Positions 49,098 through 57,778 of a stretch of DNA of 57,990 bases are shown here, piece after piece; the stretch's first letter is position 1; each line of letters starts with the position of its first letter. The notes under the pieces were generated by a model that was not told the DNA's origin, did no database searches, and was given only the letters and a program-made list of their open reading frames with translations. Source of the DNA: Rubritepida flocculans DSM 14296 (lineage in GTDB: Bacteria > Pseudomonadota > Alphaproteobacteria > Acetobacterales > Acetobacteraceae); the NCBI RefSeq assembly GCF_000425365.1, contig NZ_AUDH01000020.1, forward strand, positions 1-57,990. Direction: 5' to 3'. Made by a program: the position numbers and the translations under genes.

Positions 49098-50477
49098 ATG
49101 ACCCAGCGCCTCGAAGCGAAGGCCCTCGCCGCCTTCCTCGCCCGCGACGACGCCGATTCGGCCCGCGCCGCCCTTCTCGCCCTCCACCCCGGGGACAACG
49201 CCCAGATCCTCGGCGCGCTCGCCGCGGAACAGGCGGTGCGCGCCCTCGGCCTGCTGCCCGTGCGGCAGCGCGCGCAGGTGTTCGGCTACCTCGAACCGGC
49301 CGAGCAGCTCCGCCTCGCCGCGCTGCTGCCGCGCGGGGAGCTCGGCGCGCTCTTCGCCGCCATGGACCCGGACGAGCGGGCCGACCTCTACAAGCGCCTG
49401 CCCGAGCCGGTGCGCGAGGCCATCATGCCCGGCCTCGCCGCGGCCGAGCGCGAGGACATCCGCAAGCTCGCCGCCTATCCCGAAACCCAGGTGGGGGCGG
49501 TGATGACCTCCGCCTACGCCGCGCTGCGCGCCGAGCAGACGGCGGCCGAGGCCATCGAGACCCTGCGCCGCGAGGCGCCGGACCGCGAGACCATCTACGA
49601 CGCCTATGTGATCGACGAGGCGCGCGCGCTGCTCGGCGTGGTCTCCCTGCGCGACCTGCTGCTCGCCCCGCCCGAGGCGCCGCTCAGCCGCTTCATGAAG
49701 CGCGATGTCGTGAAGGTCGCCGCCGAGGCGCCGCGCGCGGAGGCGGTGCGGCTGATCCGCGAATACGACCTGATCGCCCTGCCCGTGACCAATGGCGGGG
49801 GCAAGCTCGTGGGCATCGTCACCGCCGATGACGCGATGGACGTGGCCGAGCGCGAGGAGCTGCGCCGCATCCAGGCCTTCGGCGGGGCGGCGGCGCTGGG
49901 CGGGCCGGATCTCGACCTGCTGAACTCGCCGCTCGGGCGCCTGTTCTCCGCGCGCTTCCTCTGGCTCGCCCTCCTCACCGTCTTCGGCCTCGGCACCAGC
50001 CACATCGTGGCGGGGCAGCAGGAGATGCTGGAGAAGGTCATCGTGCTCGCCGCCTTCATCGCCCCCATCGTGGACATGGGCGGCAACACGGGCAGCCAGA
50101 CGGCGACCATGGTGATCCGCGCCATGGCGCTCGGCCAGGTCCGGCTGCGCCTTGCGGATGTGTGGTGCGTGCTGAAGCGCGACCTGCCCGTGGCGCTGGC
50201 CCTCGGGGTGGGGGTGGCGCTGCTCGAGGCGGTGCTCGCCTTCACCACCAAGCCCATCGGCTGGGAGGTGGTGGCGGTGGTCGGCCTCTCCATGCTGGCC
50301 TGCACCGTGATCGGCAGCCTGGTGGGGATCGCGCTGCCCTTCGCCGCGCGCGCCCTGCGCCAGGATCCGGCGACGCTCTCCGCACCTGTCATCACTTCGA
50401 TCATGGATATGGTGGGCGTGCTGATCTACTTCGGCATCGCCTGGATCTTCCTCGGCCACCTGCTGGCCGGGGGCTGA
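49098..50477 (+). CDS. mgtE: Magnesium transporter MgtE
   Basis: The 459-residue protein has the superhelical MgtE N domain (about 1-130), paired CBS domains (about 135-250, ending LPVTNGGGKLVGIVTADDAMDV) that sense intracellular Mg2+, and a C-terminal membrane domain of five helices with IAPIVDMGGNTGSQTATM and the ion-pathway segment DPATLSAPVITSIMDM. It imports Mg2+ when the cell is low in it. The ribosome site lies in a leader hairpin. It is followed by an OprB-like porin and an MgtC gene. Confidence 0.96.
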   Translation: MTQRLEAKALAAFLARDDADSARAALLALHPGDNAQILGALAAEQAVRALGLLPVRQRAQVFGYLEPAEQLRLAALLPRGELGALFAAMDPDERADLYKRLPEPVREAIMPGLAAAEREDIRKLAAYPETQVGAVMTSAYAALRAEQTAAEAIETLRREAPDRETIYDAYVIDEARALLGVVSLRDLLLAPPEAPLSRFMKRDVVKVAAEAPRAEAVRLIREYDLIALPVTNGGGKLVGIVTADDAMDVAEREELRRIQAFGGAAALGGPDLDLLNSPLGRLFSARFLWLALLTVFGLGTSHIVAGQQEMLEKVIVLAAFIAPIVDMGGNTGSQTATMVIRAMALGQVRLRLADVWCVLKRDLPVALALGVGVALLEAVLAFTTKPIGWEVVAVVGLSMLACTVIGSLVGIALPFAARALRQDPATLSAPVITSIMDMVGVLIYFGIAWIFLGHLLAGG

Positions 50478-50486
50478 CGCTCCGCC

Positions 50487-50502
50487 GGGCGGCGCGCCGC
50501 CC
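50487..50502 (+). terminator. Palindrome after mgtE
   Basis: GGGCGGCGCGCCGCCC is a perfect 16-base palindrome nine bases after the mgtE stop. It may attenuate transcription into the porin gene. No T run follows. Confidence 0.35.
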
Positions 50503-50548
50503 TCCCGCCCACCCCAACCCCGCTCCCCCTCGCTGGACGAGACGACCC

Positions 50549-51949
50549 ATGCGCCAGACCCCGTCCCGGCTCTCCCTCGCCGCCCTTTTCGCCGCCTTCG
50601 TGCTCGGCGACGCGCATCGCCCCGCCGCCGCCCAGGGCTTCGGCAGCCCGGCGGTGCCCAATGTGGGCCCGCCCGAACTCGCCCTCTTCCCCGAGCTCGC
50701 CGCCCGGCAGGACAGGCTGGAGGAGGAGGGCTGGCTGTTCCGCGGCCAGGCCACCTTCGTGCTGCAGGGCCACCCGCGCTTCCGCTCGCCCTATCGGGGC
50801 GAGGGCTCGCTGCACCCGGCCGCCCAGGCGCGCAACACCTTCGCCACCGACCTCGTGCTCGGCCGGCGGCTGTGGGAGGGGGCGGAGCTGATCTTCAACC
50901 CCTCGGTCACGCGCGGCTTCGGCCTGTCCAACGCCACCGGCATCGCCGCCTTCCCGAACAACGAGGCCTTTCGCCTCGGCTCGCGCGAGCCGACCTTCTT
51001 CGTGCCGCGCCTGTTCCTGCGCCAGACCATCGCCCTCTCGGGCGAGACCGTGCCCAACGAGGACGACCCGCTGCGCTTCAACGCGCCCCTGCCGCGCGAG
51101 CGCATCACCATCACCGCGGGCAAGTTCTCCGCCTGGGACATCTTCGACGACAACCGCTACGCCCATGACCCGCGCACCCAGTTCCTGAACTGGGCGCTGG
51201 TGGGCGGGGCGGCCTTCGACTACGTGGCCGATGCGCGGGGCTGGACCGAGGGCCTCGCCCTCGAATGGGACAACGGCGCCTGGGGCGTGCGGCTCGGCGC
51301 CTTCCGCGTGGCGCGGCGCGTGAACGGCCTGTTCCTCGACCCCGCCATCACCCGCGCCTGGCAGGCGCTGGCGCAGCTCGACCGCTTCTACGAGATCGGC
51401 GGGCGGCCGGGGGCCCTGCGCATCACCTACGGCGCCTCGCGCGCGCGCATGTCGAGCTGGAGCGAGCTCTTCGCCCGCGGCTTCGAGACCTTCGACCAGA
51501 ATCCGCGCGGCTACCGCCTCAAGCACAATCTCAGCCTGAACTGGGAGCAGGAGCTGGCCGACGACCTCGGCGTCTTCGCCCGCGTTTCCTGGAATGACGG
51601 GCGCACCCAGAACTGGATGTTCACCGAGATCGACTTCGCCGTCTCGGGCGGGCTGTCGCTGCGCGGCGCGCGCTGGGGCCGGCCGGCGGACACGGTGGGG
51701 CTCGGCACCAACATCGGCTGGGCCTCCTCCGGGCGGCGGCGCTACCTCGCGGCGGGGGGCATCGGCTTCATCACCGGCGACGGGCGGCTGAACTACGCCC
51801 CCGAATGGGTGAGCGAGGCCTATTACGACGCGCGGGTGGCGGCGGGGCTCAATGTGGCGCTGAACTACCAGCTCGCCGTCAACCCGGCCTTCAACGCCGA
51901 TCGCGGGCCGGTGCACATCTTCGCGCTGCGCCTTCGCACCGCCTTCTGA
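50549..51949 (+). CDS. OprB-like carbohydrate-selective porin
   Basis: The 466-residue outer-membrane protein has a signal peptide ending near AAAQ and a body of amphipathic strands with OprB features: FRGQATFVLQGHPRFRSPYRG, ITAGKFSAWDIFDDNRYAHDPRTQFLNWALVG, GLALEWDNGAWGVRLGAF, and a terminal phenylalanine (RLRTAF) that serves as the BamA recognition signal. By family it lets sugars through the outer membrane. Its place between mgtE and mgtC suggests that it could also serve cation entry, which is a guess. Confidence 0.85.
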   Translation: MRQTPSRLSLAALFAAFVLGDAHRPAAAQGFGSPAVPNVGPPELALFPELAARQDRLEEEGWLFRGQATFVLQGHPRFRSPYRGEGSLHPAAQARNTFATDLVLGRRLWEGAELIFNPSVTRGFGLSNATGIAAFPNNEAFRLGSREPTFFVPRLFLRQTIALSGETVPNEDDPLRFNAPLPRERITITAGKFSAWDIFDDNRYAHDPRTQFLNWALVGGAAFDYVADARGWTEGLALEWDNGAWGVRLGAFRVARRVNGLFLDPAITRAWQALAQLDRFYEIGGRPGALRITYGASRARMSSWSELFARGFETFDQNPRGYRLKHNLSLNWEQELADDLGVFARVSWNDGRTQNWMFTEIDFAVSGGLSLRGARWGRPADTVGLGTNIGWASSGRRRYLAAGGIGFITGDGRLNYAPEWVSEAYYDARVAAGLNVALNYQLAVNPAFNADRGPVHIFALRLRTAF

Positions 51950-51959
51950 GGCCCCAGCC

Positions 51960-52688
51960 ATGCAGCCCGTTCTCATGCCCGTCCTGACCCTGCCCGAGGT
52001 GGCCTTCAACCTCGCCCTCGCCCTGCTGCTCGGGGCGGCCATCGGCTTCGAGCGGCAGTGGCGGCAGCGGCTCGCAGGGTTGCGCACCAACACGCTGGTC
52101 GCGCTCGGCGCGGCCGGCTTCGTGGTGTTCTCCCAGCTCGTCTCGCACGAGATGAGCCCGACGCGCGTGGCCGCCCAGGTGGTCTCGGGCATCGGCTTCC
52201 TCGGCGCGGGCGTGATCTTCAAGGAGGGGCTGAACGTGCGCGGCCTCAACACGGCCGCCACGCTCTGGTGCTCGGCCGCGGTGGGGCTTCTGGCGGGCAT
52301 CGGCCAGGCGCCGGCGGCGCTGCTGCTGACGGCGCTGATCGTGGGCGTCAATCTCGGCCTGCGCCCGCTGGTGGCGCGCATAGACCGCCAGGTGGCGCGC
52401 GGCGCGGGGGCGGAGACGCCGCACGGCTACCGCCTCTCCCTCGCCTGCCCCTCGGGCGAGGTGGCGCGGCTGCGCGCCCGGCTGCTGCAGGAGGTGGCGG
52501 CGGAGGCCAGGCTCCATCTGCGCCGCCTCGCCAGCCGCGATGTCGAGGAGGCCGACCAGGTGGAGGTGGTGGCGAGCCTCTGGTCCGAAGGCGCATCGGA
52601 CGCGGCGGTGGAGGCGATGGTGGGCCGCCTCGCCCTCGATCCGGCCGTGACGGCCGCCGCCTGGAGCCAGGAGGCGACGGCCGAGTAG
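51960..52688 (+). CDS. MgtC/SapB family membrane protein
   Basis: The 242-residue protein has about five membrane helices in its first 140 residues with the MgtC motifs LLGAAIGFERQWRQRLAGLRTNTLVALGAAGFV and GIGFLGAGVIFKEGLNVRGLNTAATLWCSAAVGLLAGIG. A cytoplasmic ACT-like C-terminal domain follows. MgtC proteins support growth in low Mg2+ and modulate the ATP synthase or phosphate uptake in some bacteria. The ATG lies ten bases after the porin stop, so the two share a transcript, and mgtE is two genes upstream. Confidence 0.9.
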   Translation: MQPVLMPVLTLPEVAFNLALALLLGAAIGFERQWRQRLAGLRTNTLVALGAAGFVVFSQLVSHEMSPTRVAAQVVSGIGFLGAGVIFKEGLNVRGLNTAATLWCSAAVGLLAGIGQAPAALLLTALIVGVNLGLRPLVARIDRQVARGAGAETPHGYRLSLACPSGEVARLRARLLQEVAAEARLHLRRLASRDVEEADQVEVVASLWSEGASDAAVEAMVGRLALDPAVTAAAWSQEATAE

Positions 52689-52742
52689 CCCCGCGCCGCG
52701 TGCCCTTGCGCGCCGCCCGCCGCTGCGGCATCGCCTCGCCCC

Positions 52743-53795
52743 ATGCCGCTTCCCGAAAGCCTCGATCGCCTGCTGGCGCGCGCCGAGACGCTGCGCGCCG
52801 CGCTGGACCACGCCGAGGGCGCCGAGATCGGCGCGCTGTCCAAGGAGCTCGCGCAGCTCGAGCCGCTGGTCGAGAAGGTCGCGGCCTATCGCGCGCTGGA
52901 ACGCGCCGAGGCCGAGGCGGAGGCCCTGCTGGCCGACCCCGAGATGCGCGAGCTGGCCGAGGCCGAGATCGCGGAGGCCAAGGCGAGGCTGCCGAAGCTG
53001 GAGCGCGAAATCCGCCTCATGCTGCTGCCGAAGGACGCGGCGGACGAGCGCAGCGCCATCCTCGAAATCCGCCCCGCCGCGGGCGGCGACGAGGCGGGGC
53101 TCTTCGCCGCCGAACTCTTCCGCGCCTACCAGCGCTACGCCGAGTCCCGCGGCTGGCGCTTCACCGTGCTCGACTACGACGAGAACGAGCTGGGCGGGGT
53201 GAAGGGCGCCACCGCCGAGATCGAGGGCGAGGGCGTCTTCGCCCGCCTCAAGTTCGAGAGCGGCGTGCACCGCGTCCAGCGCGTGCCGGCCACCGAGACG
53301 CAGGGGCGCATCCACACCTCCACCGTCACCGTCGCCGTGCTGCCCGAGGCGGAGGAGGTGGACGTGAGGATCGAGGAGAAGGATCTGCGCGTGGACACCT
53401 ACCGCGCCTCCGGCGCGGGCGGGCAGCACGTGAACAAGACCGACAGCGCGGTGCGCATCACCCACATCCCGACCGGGATCGTGGTGGCGATGCAGGAGGA
53501 GAAGTCGCAGCACAAGAACCGCGCCAAGGCGATGAAGGTGCTGCGCGCGCGCCTCTTCGACGCGCAGCGCCAGGCCGCGGATTCCGCCCGCGCGGCGGAC
53601 CGGCGCGCCCAGGTCGGCACCGGGGACCGCAGCGAGCGCATCCGCACCTACAACTTCCCGCAGGGGCGCGTGACCGACCACCGCATCGGCCTGACCCTGC
53701 ACAAGATCGAGCGGGTGATGCTCGGCGAGTTCGACGAGATCATCGACGCGCTGATCGCCGAGGACGAGGCGCAGCGCCTGGCCGCTGCGGGATGA
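52743..53795 (+). CDS. prfA: Peptide chain release factor 1
   Basis: The 350-residue factor has the codon-recognition PAT in [14 protein letters not shown] and the peptidyl-hydrolysis motif [16 protein letters not shown] with the GGQ glutamine. It ends translation at UAA and UAG. Its TGA overlaps the ATG of prmC, which methylates that glutamine. A long acidic N-terminal coiled region (about 40-90) is usual for RF1. Confidence 0.98.
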   Translation: MPLPESLDRLLARAETLRAALDHAEGAEIGALSKELAQLEPLVEKVAAYRALERAEAEAEALLADPEMRELAEAEIAEAKARLPKLEREIRLMLLPKDAADERSAILEIRPAAGGDEAGLFAAELFRAYQRYAESRGWRFTVLDYDENELGGVKGATAEIEGEGVFARLKFESGVHRVQRVPATETQGRIHTSTVTVAVLPEAEEVDVRIEEKDLRVDTYRASGAGGQHVNKTDSAVRITHIPTGIVVAMQEEKSQHKNRAKAMKVLRARLFDAQRQAADSARAADRRAQVGTGDRSERIRTYNFPQGRVTDHRIGLTLHKIERVMLGEFDEIIDALIAEDEAQRLAAAG

Positions 53796-54673
53796 GCAAG
53801 GGCGCCACGGTGGGGGGGCTGCTCTGCGCCGCCGGGGCGGCGCTGCGCGCGGCCGGGATCGGCAACGCGCGGCGGGAGGCGCGCCTGCTGCTCGCCCATG
53901 CGCTGGAGGCCACGCCCGAGGCGCTGCTGCGCGAGCCCGGCGCCCCCGTCCCGCCCGCCCTGGCCGCGCGCTTCGAGGCGCTGCTGGCCCGGCGCGCGGC
54001 GCGCACGCCGCTTGCGCTGCTCACCGGGCGCACGGGGTTCTGGACGCTCGATCTTGAGGTGAACGCCGAGACGCTGATCCCCCGCGCCGACAGCGAGGCG
54101 CTGGTGGAGGCGGTGCTCGCCACGGGCCGCGCGCCGCGCCGCGTGCTCGATCTCGGCACCGGCACGGGGGCGCTGCTGCTCGCCGTGCTGAGCGCCTTCC
54201 CCGAGGCCCGCGGCGTGGGGGTGGATCTGCGCCCCGGCGCGGCGGCGCTGGCCGCGCGCAACGCGGCGCGCAACGGGCTTTCGGCGCGCGCGGCCTTCCT
54301 GGCGGGGGATTGGGCGGCGGCGCTGGCCGCGCGCTTCGACCTCGTGCTCTCCAACCCGCCCTATGTCCCGAGCGGCGAGATCGCGGGGCTGATGCCCGAG
54401 GTGGCGGCGCATGAACCGGCCTCGGCGCTCGATGGCGGGCCGGACGGGCTCGCCGCCTACCGCGCGCTCTGCGCCGCCCTGCCCGGGCTGATCGCGCCCG
54501 GCGGGCTCGCGGTGCTGGAGCTGGGGGCGGGCCAGGCGGAGGCGGTGGGGGCGCTCGCCGCCGCCGCCGGGCTGCGGGTGGCGGGGCTGCGGGAGGATCT
54601 CGGCGGCGTGCCGCGCGCGATCCTGCTGGAATCCGGGCAGAGCCCCATTGTTGGAACCGCGCCGAGGGGCTAA
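53792..54673 (+). CDS. prmC: Release factor glutamine methyltransferase
   Basis: The 293-residue enzyme has an N-terminal helical domain, [30 protein letters not shown], the SAM-binding [16 protein letters not shown], and the catalytic [12 protein letters not shown]. It N5-methylates the GGQ glutamine of RF1 and RF2. ATGA overlap with prfA ensures paired production. The promoter of the next gene appears to begin inside its last codons. Confidence 0.97.
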   Translation: MSKGATVGGLLCAAGAALRAAGIGNARREARLLLAHALEATPEALLREPGAPVPPALAARFEALLARRAARTPLALLTGRTGFWTLDLEVNAETLIPRADSEALVEAVLATGRAPRRVLDLGTGTGALLLAVLSAFPEARGVGVDLRPGAAALAARNAARNGLSARAAFLAGDWAAALAARFDLVLSNPPYVPSGEIAGLMPEVAAHEPASALDGGPDGLAAYRALCAALPGLIAPGGLAVLELGAGQAEAVGALAAAAGLRVAGLREDLGGVPRAILLESGQSPIVGTAPRG

Positions 54674-54676
54674 TGT
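54648..54676 (+). promoter_or_regulatory. Candidate sigma-70 promoter for the DUF4167 gene, in the end of prmC
   Basis: TTGTTG and TAATGT are spaced by exactly 17 bases and straddle the prmC stop; a 127-base leader follows before the DUF4167 ATG. TAATGT is one of the few AT-rich hexamers in this region. Confidence 0.5.
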
Positions 54677-54802
54677 CGTGCTGCTTGTCAGGGTGCTGCC
54701 CGGCAGGCACGCCCGGGGCGGAAGGCCCGGGCGCGTGGCAGCGGACCGCGCGCGACGCCGAGAGCGGCGCGCCCTCGTGAGACAGCGGAAGCGCAACAGC
54801 GG

Positions 54803-55285
54803 ATGAACATGAAGCGCATGCGCCGTGGCCATCGCCACGGCGGCGGTGGTGGCGGGCAGTTCCGGCACAGCGGCGGCGGCAGCGGGCAGCAGCCGCTCAA
54901 CCGCAACCACGTCTTCGACTCGAACGGGCCGGATGTGCGGCTGCGCGGCACGGCCCAGCAGCTTTTCGAGAAATATCTCCAGCTCGGCCGCGACGCGACC
55001 AGCGCCGGGGACCGTGTGGCGGCCGAGGGCTATTTCCAGCACGCCGAGCACTACTTCCGCATCCTCGGCGCGATGAACGCCGCCCAGCAGCAGCAGGCCC
55101 AGCAGCAGCAGGACCGCCGCTTCCGCGAGACTCCCGTGGAGATCGCCCTGCCCGAGCCCGCCGAGGGCGAGGCCAATGGCGAGGTGCACCCGCTGGAGGC
55201 GGAGCTGGCCGGCGAGGCCGAGACGCTGCCCCTGCCCCAGGCCCGCCGCCCGGCCGCCCAGCCCGAGGAACCCCCGGCGCAGTAG
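54803..55285 (+). CDS. DUF4167 domain protein, putative RNA-binding
   Basis: The 160-residue protein starts with a basic Gly/His/Arg-rich arm ([19 protein letters not shown]). The DUF4167 core follows (about 30-95) with [31 protein letters not shown] and [12 protein letters not shown], then a Gln/Ala and acidic Pro-rich tail. The family is alphaproteobacterial and often sits next to prmC, as here. A role in RNA or ribosome binding is plausible from the arm but untested. A candidate promoter and a 127-base untranslated leader lie upstream. Confidence 0.88.
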   Translation: MNMKRMRRGHRHGGGGGGQFRHSGGGSGQQPLNRNHVFDSNGPDVRLRGTAQQLFEKYLQLGRDATSAGDRVAAEGYFQHAEHYFRILGAMNAAQQQQAQQQQDRRFRETPVEIALPEPAEGEANGEVHPLEAELAGEAETLPLPQARRPAAQPEEPPAQ

Positions 55286-55313
55286 CCGGCCGCGCCCCGC
55301 CCCGCTCTGGCAG

Positions 55314-55343
55314 GCCCCGTTCTTGCACGCCCCGTTCTTGCAG
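55314..55343 (+). repeat. Two tandem 15-base units before aat
   Basis: GCCCCGTTCTTGCAC is followed directly by GCCCCGTTCTTGCAG. Each unit contains a TTCTTGCA segment that is unusual in this base composition. The block lies about 77 bases before the aat ATG and may be a small duplication or paired binding sites. Confidence 0.5.
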
Positions 55344-55419
55344 ACAGGGCGGGGGCGGAGCGCCTACACTCCCCCTATGCGCGGGCCCGCCACGAGTCCG
55401 GCGCGGGGCTGAGGGCGAC

Positions 55420-56094
55420 ATGTCCTCCCGCCGCCAGATGGAGATCACGCCGGAGCTTCTGCTCCGGGCCTATCGCATCGGCCTGTTTCCCATGGCCGAA
55501 AGCCGCGAGGCGCGCACCCTCTACTGGCTCGACCCCGAGCAGCGCGGGGTGATTCCGCTCGATGGCTTCCACCTTCCCCGCCGCCTCGCCCGCACCCTGC
55601 GCAAACGCCCCTATGAGGTGACGGCGAACCGCGCCTTCGAGGCGGTGATCGACGCCTGCGCCGCGCCCCGCCCCGGCAGCCCGGACAGTTGGATCAACGC
55701 CGAAATCCGCCGCCTCTTCATCGCGCTGCACCGGCAGGGCCACGCCCATTCCCTCGAAGCCTGGCGGGAGGGCGAGCTGGTGGGCGGGCTCTATGGGGTG
55801 GCCCTGGGCGCCGCCTTCTTCGGCGAGAGCATGTTCTCCCGTGCCGACGACGCCTCGAAGATCGCACTGGTGCATCTCGTCGCGCGGCTCAGGCTCGGCG
55901 GCTTCACGCTGCTGGACGCGCAGTTCCAGACCGAGCATCTGGCCCAGTTCGGCACGGTGGAAATCCCGCGCGCCGAGTACAAGCGCCTTCTGGCCGCGGC
56001 CGTGGACCGGCCGGCCGCCTTCCCCGCCGAGCCCCCGCCCGAGGCGCTGGAGGCCGAGATCGCGCGGCTGCGCGGCCCCGCTACACCATCCTGA
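55420..56094 (+). CDS. aat: Leucyl/phenylalanyl-tRNA--protein transferase
   Basis: The 224-residue GNAT-fold enzyme has [22 protein letters not shown], the [17 protein letters not shown] segment and [31 protein letters not shown], all diagnostic of Aat. It adds Leu or Phe from aminoacyl-tRNA to proteins with N-terminal Arg or Lys, marking them for ClpAP. Its last 14 bases overlap the convergent cytochrome b561 gene. Confidence 0.96.
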   Translation: MSSRRQMEITPELLLRAYRIGLFPMAESREARTLYWLDPEQRGVIPLDGFHLPRRLARTLRKRPYEVTANRAFEAVIDACAAPRPGSPDSWINAEIRRLFIALHRQGHAHSLEAWREGELVGGLYGVALGAAFFGESMFSRADDASKIALVHLVARLRLGGFTLLDAQFQTEHLAQFGTVEIPRAEYKRLLAAAVDRPAAFPAEPPPEALEAEIARLRGPATPS

Positions 56095-56602
56095 GCAGCG
56101 TGCCGTCGCGCCGGATGGCCTGGTGGAACACCACCGCGCCGATGTGCAGCGCGAGAAGCCCGGCGATGAGCCACCCCAGCCAGGCGTGGAACATCAGCAG
56201 CCATTCCGCCAGCGGCGTGTTGGCCTCCATGAACTTCGGCAGGTCGAACAGGCCGAGATAGGCGGTGGCGCCCTGCATCGGGAAGCCGAAGGCGTTGGTG
56301 GCGAGGAAGCCCAGGATGGGCTGGATGATCAGCGCGGCGTAGAGCGCGTGATGCACGCCATCGGCCGCCTTGCGCATCCAGGGCGGGATGCCCTGCTGCG
56401 GCGGCACGGGATGGGCGAGCCGCCAGGCGAGCCGCGCGAGCGCGACGAGGAGGATGGTCAGCCCCGCGCTCTCGTGGATGGCGTAGAAGGCCATCTTGTC
56501 GCTGTCCTTGATGTGCTCGATGACCACGCCCGTGGGCAGCGCCACGAGCATCAGCCCGGCCGTGACCCAGTGGAACCATTTGGCGAGCGAGGTGTAGCCC
56601 AT
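56081..56602 (-). CDS. Cytochrome b561 family protein
   Basis: The 173-residue protein has four membrane helices carrying the heme histidines: [51 protein letters not shown] and [23 protein letters not shown]. It transfers electrons from the quinone pool, typically to oxygen or superoxide (CybB type). The ATG at 56602 gives the compact family N-terminus [11 protein letters not shown]. It is divergent from the DUF429-like gene 33 bases away. Confidence 0.92.
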   Translation of the reverse strand: MGYTSLAKWFHWVTAGLMLVALPTGVVIEHIKDSDKMAFYAIHESAGLTILLVALARLAWRLAHPVPPQQGIPPWMRKAADGVHHALYAALIIQPILGFLATNAFGFPMQGATAYLGLFDLPKFMEANTPLAEWLLMFHAWLGWLIAGLLALHIGAVVFHQAIRRDGTLLRMV

Positions 56603-56635
56603 GGCGGCCTCCTGCAGCGGCCCTGCCATGCTGCC

Positions 56636-57586
56636 ATGGCGCTGATCGCCGCGCACGCCGATTGGTCGGTGGATCCGCGCAAGCGCTGGGCGGCGCTGGC
56701 CCGGCGCGAGGGCGGGCGCTGGCGCGTCGAGGCGCCGCGGCCGGTCGGCGATCCGCGGGGCTTCGCGCAGGCGCTGCTGGCCGAGGGCGCGCCGGCCGCC
56801 CTCGGCCTCGACCTGCCGCTCGGCCTGCCGCGCGCCTATGCGGCCGGGCGGCCGGAGGCGGATTTCCCCCGCTTCCTCGCCGCCCGCGCGGGGAATCGCC
56901 GCTTCTTCGCGGTGAACGAGACGCTGGCGACGGTGGGCCCCGATTCGCCCTTCTACCCGCGCCGCCCCGCCCGCGGCATGACCCGCGCGGCCCATGCCGC
57001 GGCGCTCGGCCTGCCCGGGCCCGCCGCGCTCAGCCGCTGGTGCGACCGCGCCACGGCCGAGCGCCCGGCCGGCGCGCCGCTGTTCTGGACGCTGGGGGCG
57101 AACCAGTCGGGCAAGGCCGCCATCGCCGCCTGGGAGGGCTGGCTGGCCCCCGCCCTGGCCGCGGGCGCGCCGCTCGATCTCTGGCCCTTCGCGGGGCCGC
57201 TCGCGGGGTTGCTGCGGCGCGGCCGCCTCGCGCTCGCCGAGGTCTATCCGGCCGAGGCGCTGCGCCAGCTCGGGCTGCGGATGCCGGGCAGCAAGCGCGC
57301 CGAGGCGGCGCGCCGCGCCCTGGCCGAGCCGCTGCGCGCCTGCATGGCCGCGCTGGGCGCGGAGCCCGCGCCCGCGCTGCGCGAGGCCATCGCGGAGGGC
57401 TTCGGCGCGGACGCCGCCGGCGAGGACCGGCTGGACTGCGTGCTGGGCCTGCTCGCCCTCATCCAGGTGCTGGACGGCCGGCGCGCCGATCTCGTGCCGG
57501 AGGACGAGGCGGTGCGCCGCTGGGAGGGCTGGGTGCTCGGCCAGCACGCGCTGCCGCGCGGCGAAGCCTCGAGCGTCCCGGCGTGA
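56636..57586 (+). CDS. DUF429-like protein (predicted RNase H-like fold)
   Basis: The 316-residue protein has an opening beta strand with an aspartate (ALIAAHADWSV), GLDLPLGLPRAYA (Asp-x-Pro-Leu-Gly), AEVYPAEALRQLG and a C-terminal DRLDCVLGLLALIQVL helix with an acidic pair. This arrangement of Asp/Glu on a strand, a YPAE segment and a late acidic helix resembles DUF429 and related proteins predicted to be RuvC/RNase H-like. No activity is known for the family. Its upstream gap to the b561 gene is only 33 bases. The gene ends 20 bases before repeat R6. Confidence 0.5.
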   Translation: MALIAAHADWSVDPRKRWAALARREGGRWRVEAPRPVGDPRGFAQALLAEGAPAALGLDLPLGLPRAYAAGRPEADFPRFLAARAGNRRFFAVNETLATVGPDSPFYPRRPARGMTRAAHAAALGLPGPAALSRWCDRATAERPAGAPLFWTLGANQSGKAAIAAWEGWLAPALAAGAPLDLWPFAGPLAGLLRRGRLALAEVYPAEALRQLGLRMPGSKRAEAARRALAEPLRACMAALGAEPAPALREAIAEGFGADAAGEDRLDCVLGLLALIQVLDGRRADLVPEDEAVRRWEGWVLGQHALPRGEASSVPA

Positions 57587-57606
57587 TCCGACCGGCGCTC
57601 ACGCGC

Positions 57607-57778
57607 CCGTATCATACCAGCGGCCGCTGATTTCGACTCCTGAGAGGCCGGTGCGGCCGCTGGTATGTCTTTGTTTTGGCGCGCAGCCGCCACACCGGGT
57701 CCCATCGAAGCAAAGCTTCGATGGGTGCCCACCAACCCTGCGCGCGATACGGTCGGCATGTGATGCCGGCCGTATCAG
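57607..57778 (-). repeat. Dispersed palindromic intergenic repeat, copy R6 with nested hairpin
   Basis: Read on the minus strand: TGATACGGCCGGCAT-CAC-ATGCCGACCGTATC, GCGCGCAGGGTTGGTGGGC, then an inserted hairpin (TCGAAGC-TTT-GCTTCGA within GGG/CCC ends), TGGCGGCTGCGCGCC, AAAACAAAGACATACCAGCG, AGGAGTCGAAATCAGCGG and CCGCTGGTATGATACG. It is the best preserved full copy and shares the gph-tail block with R1. The inserted hairpin is absent from R1, R2 and R3. Confidence 0.85.
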
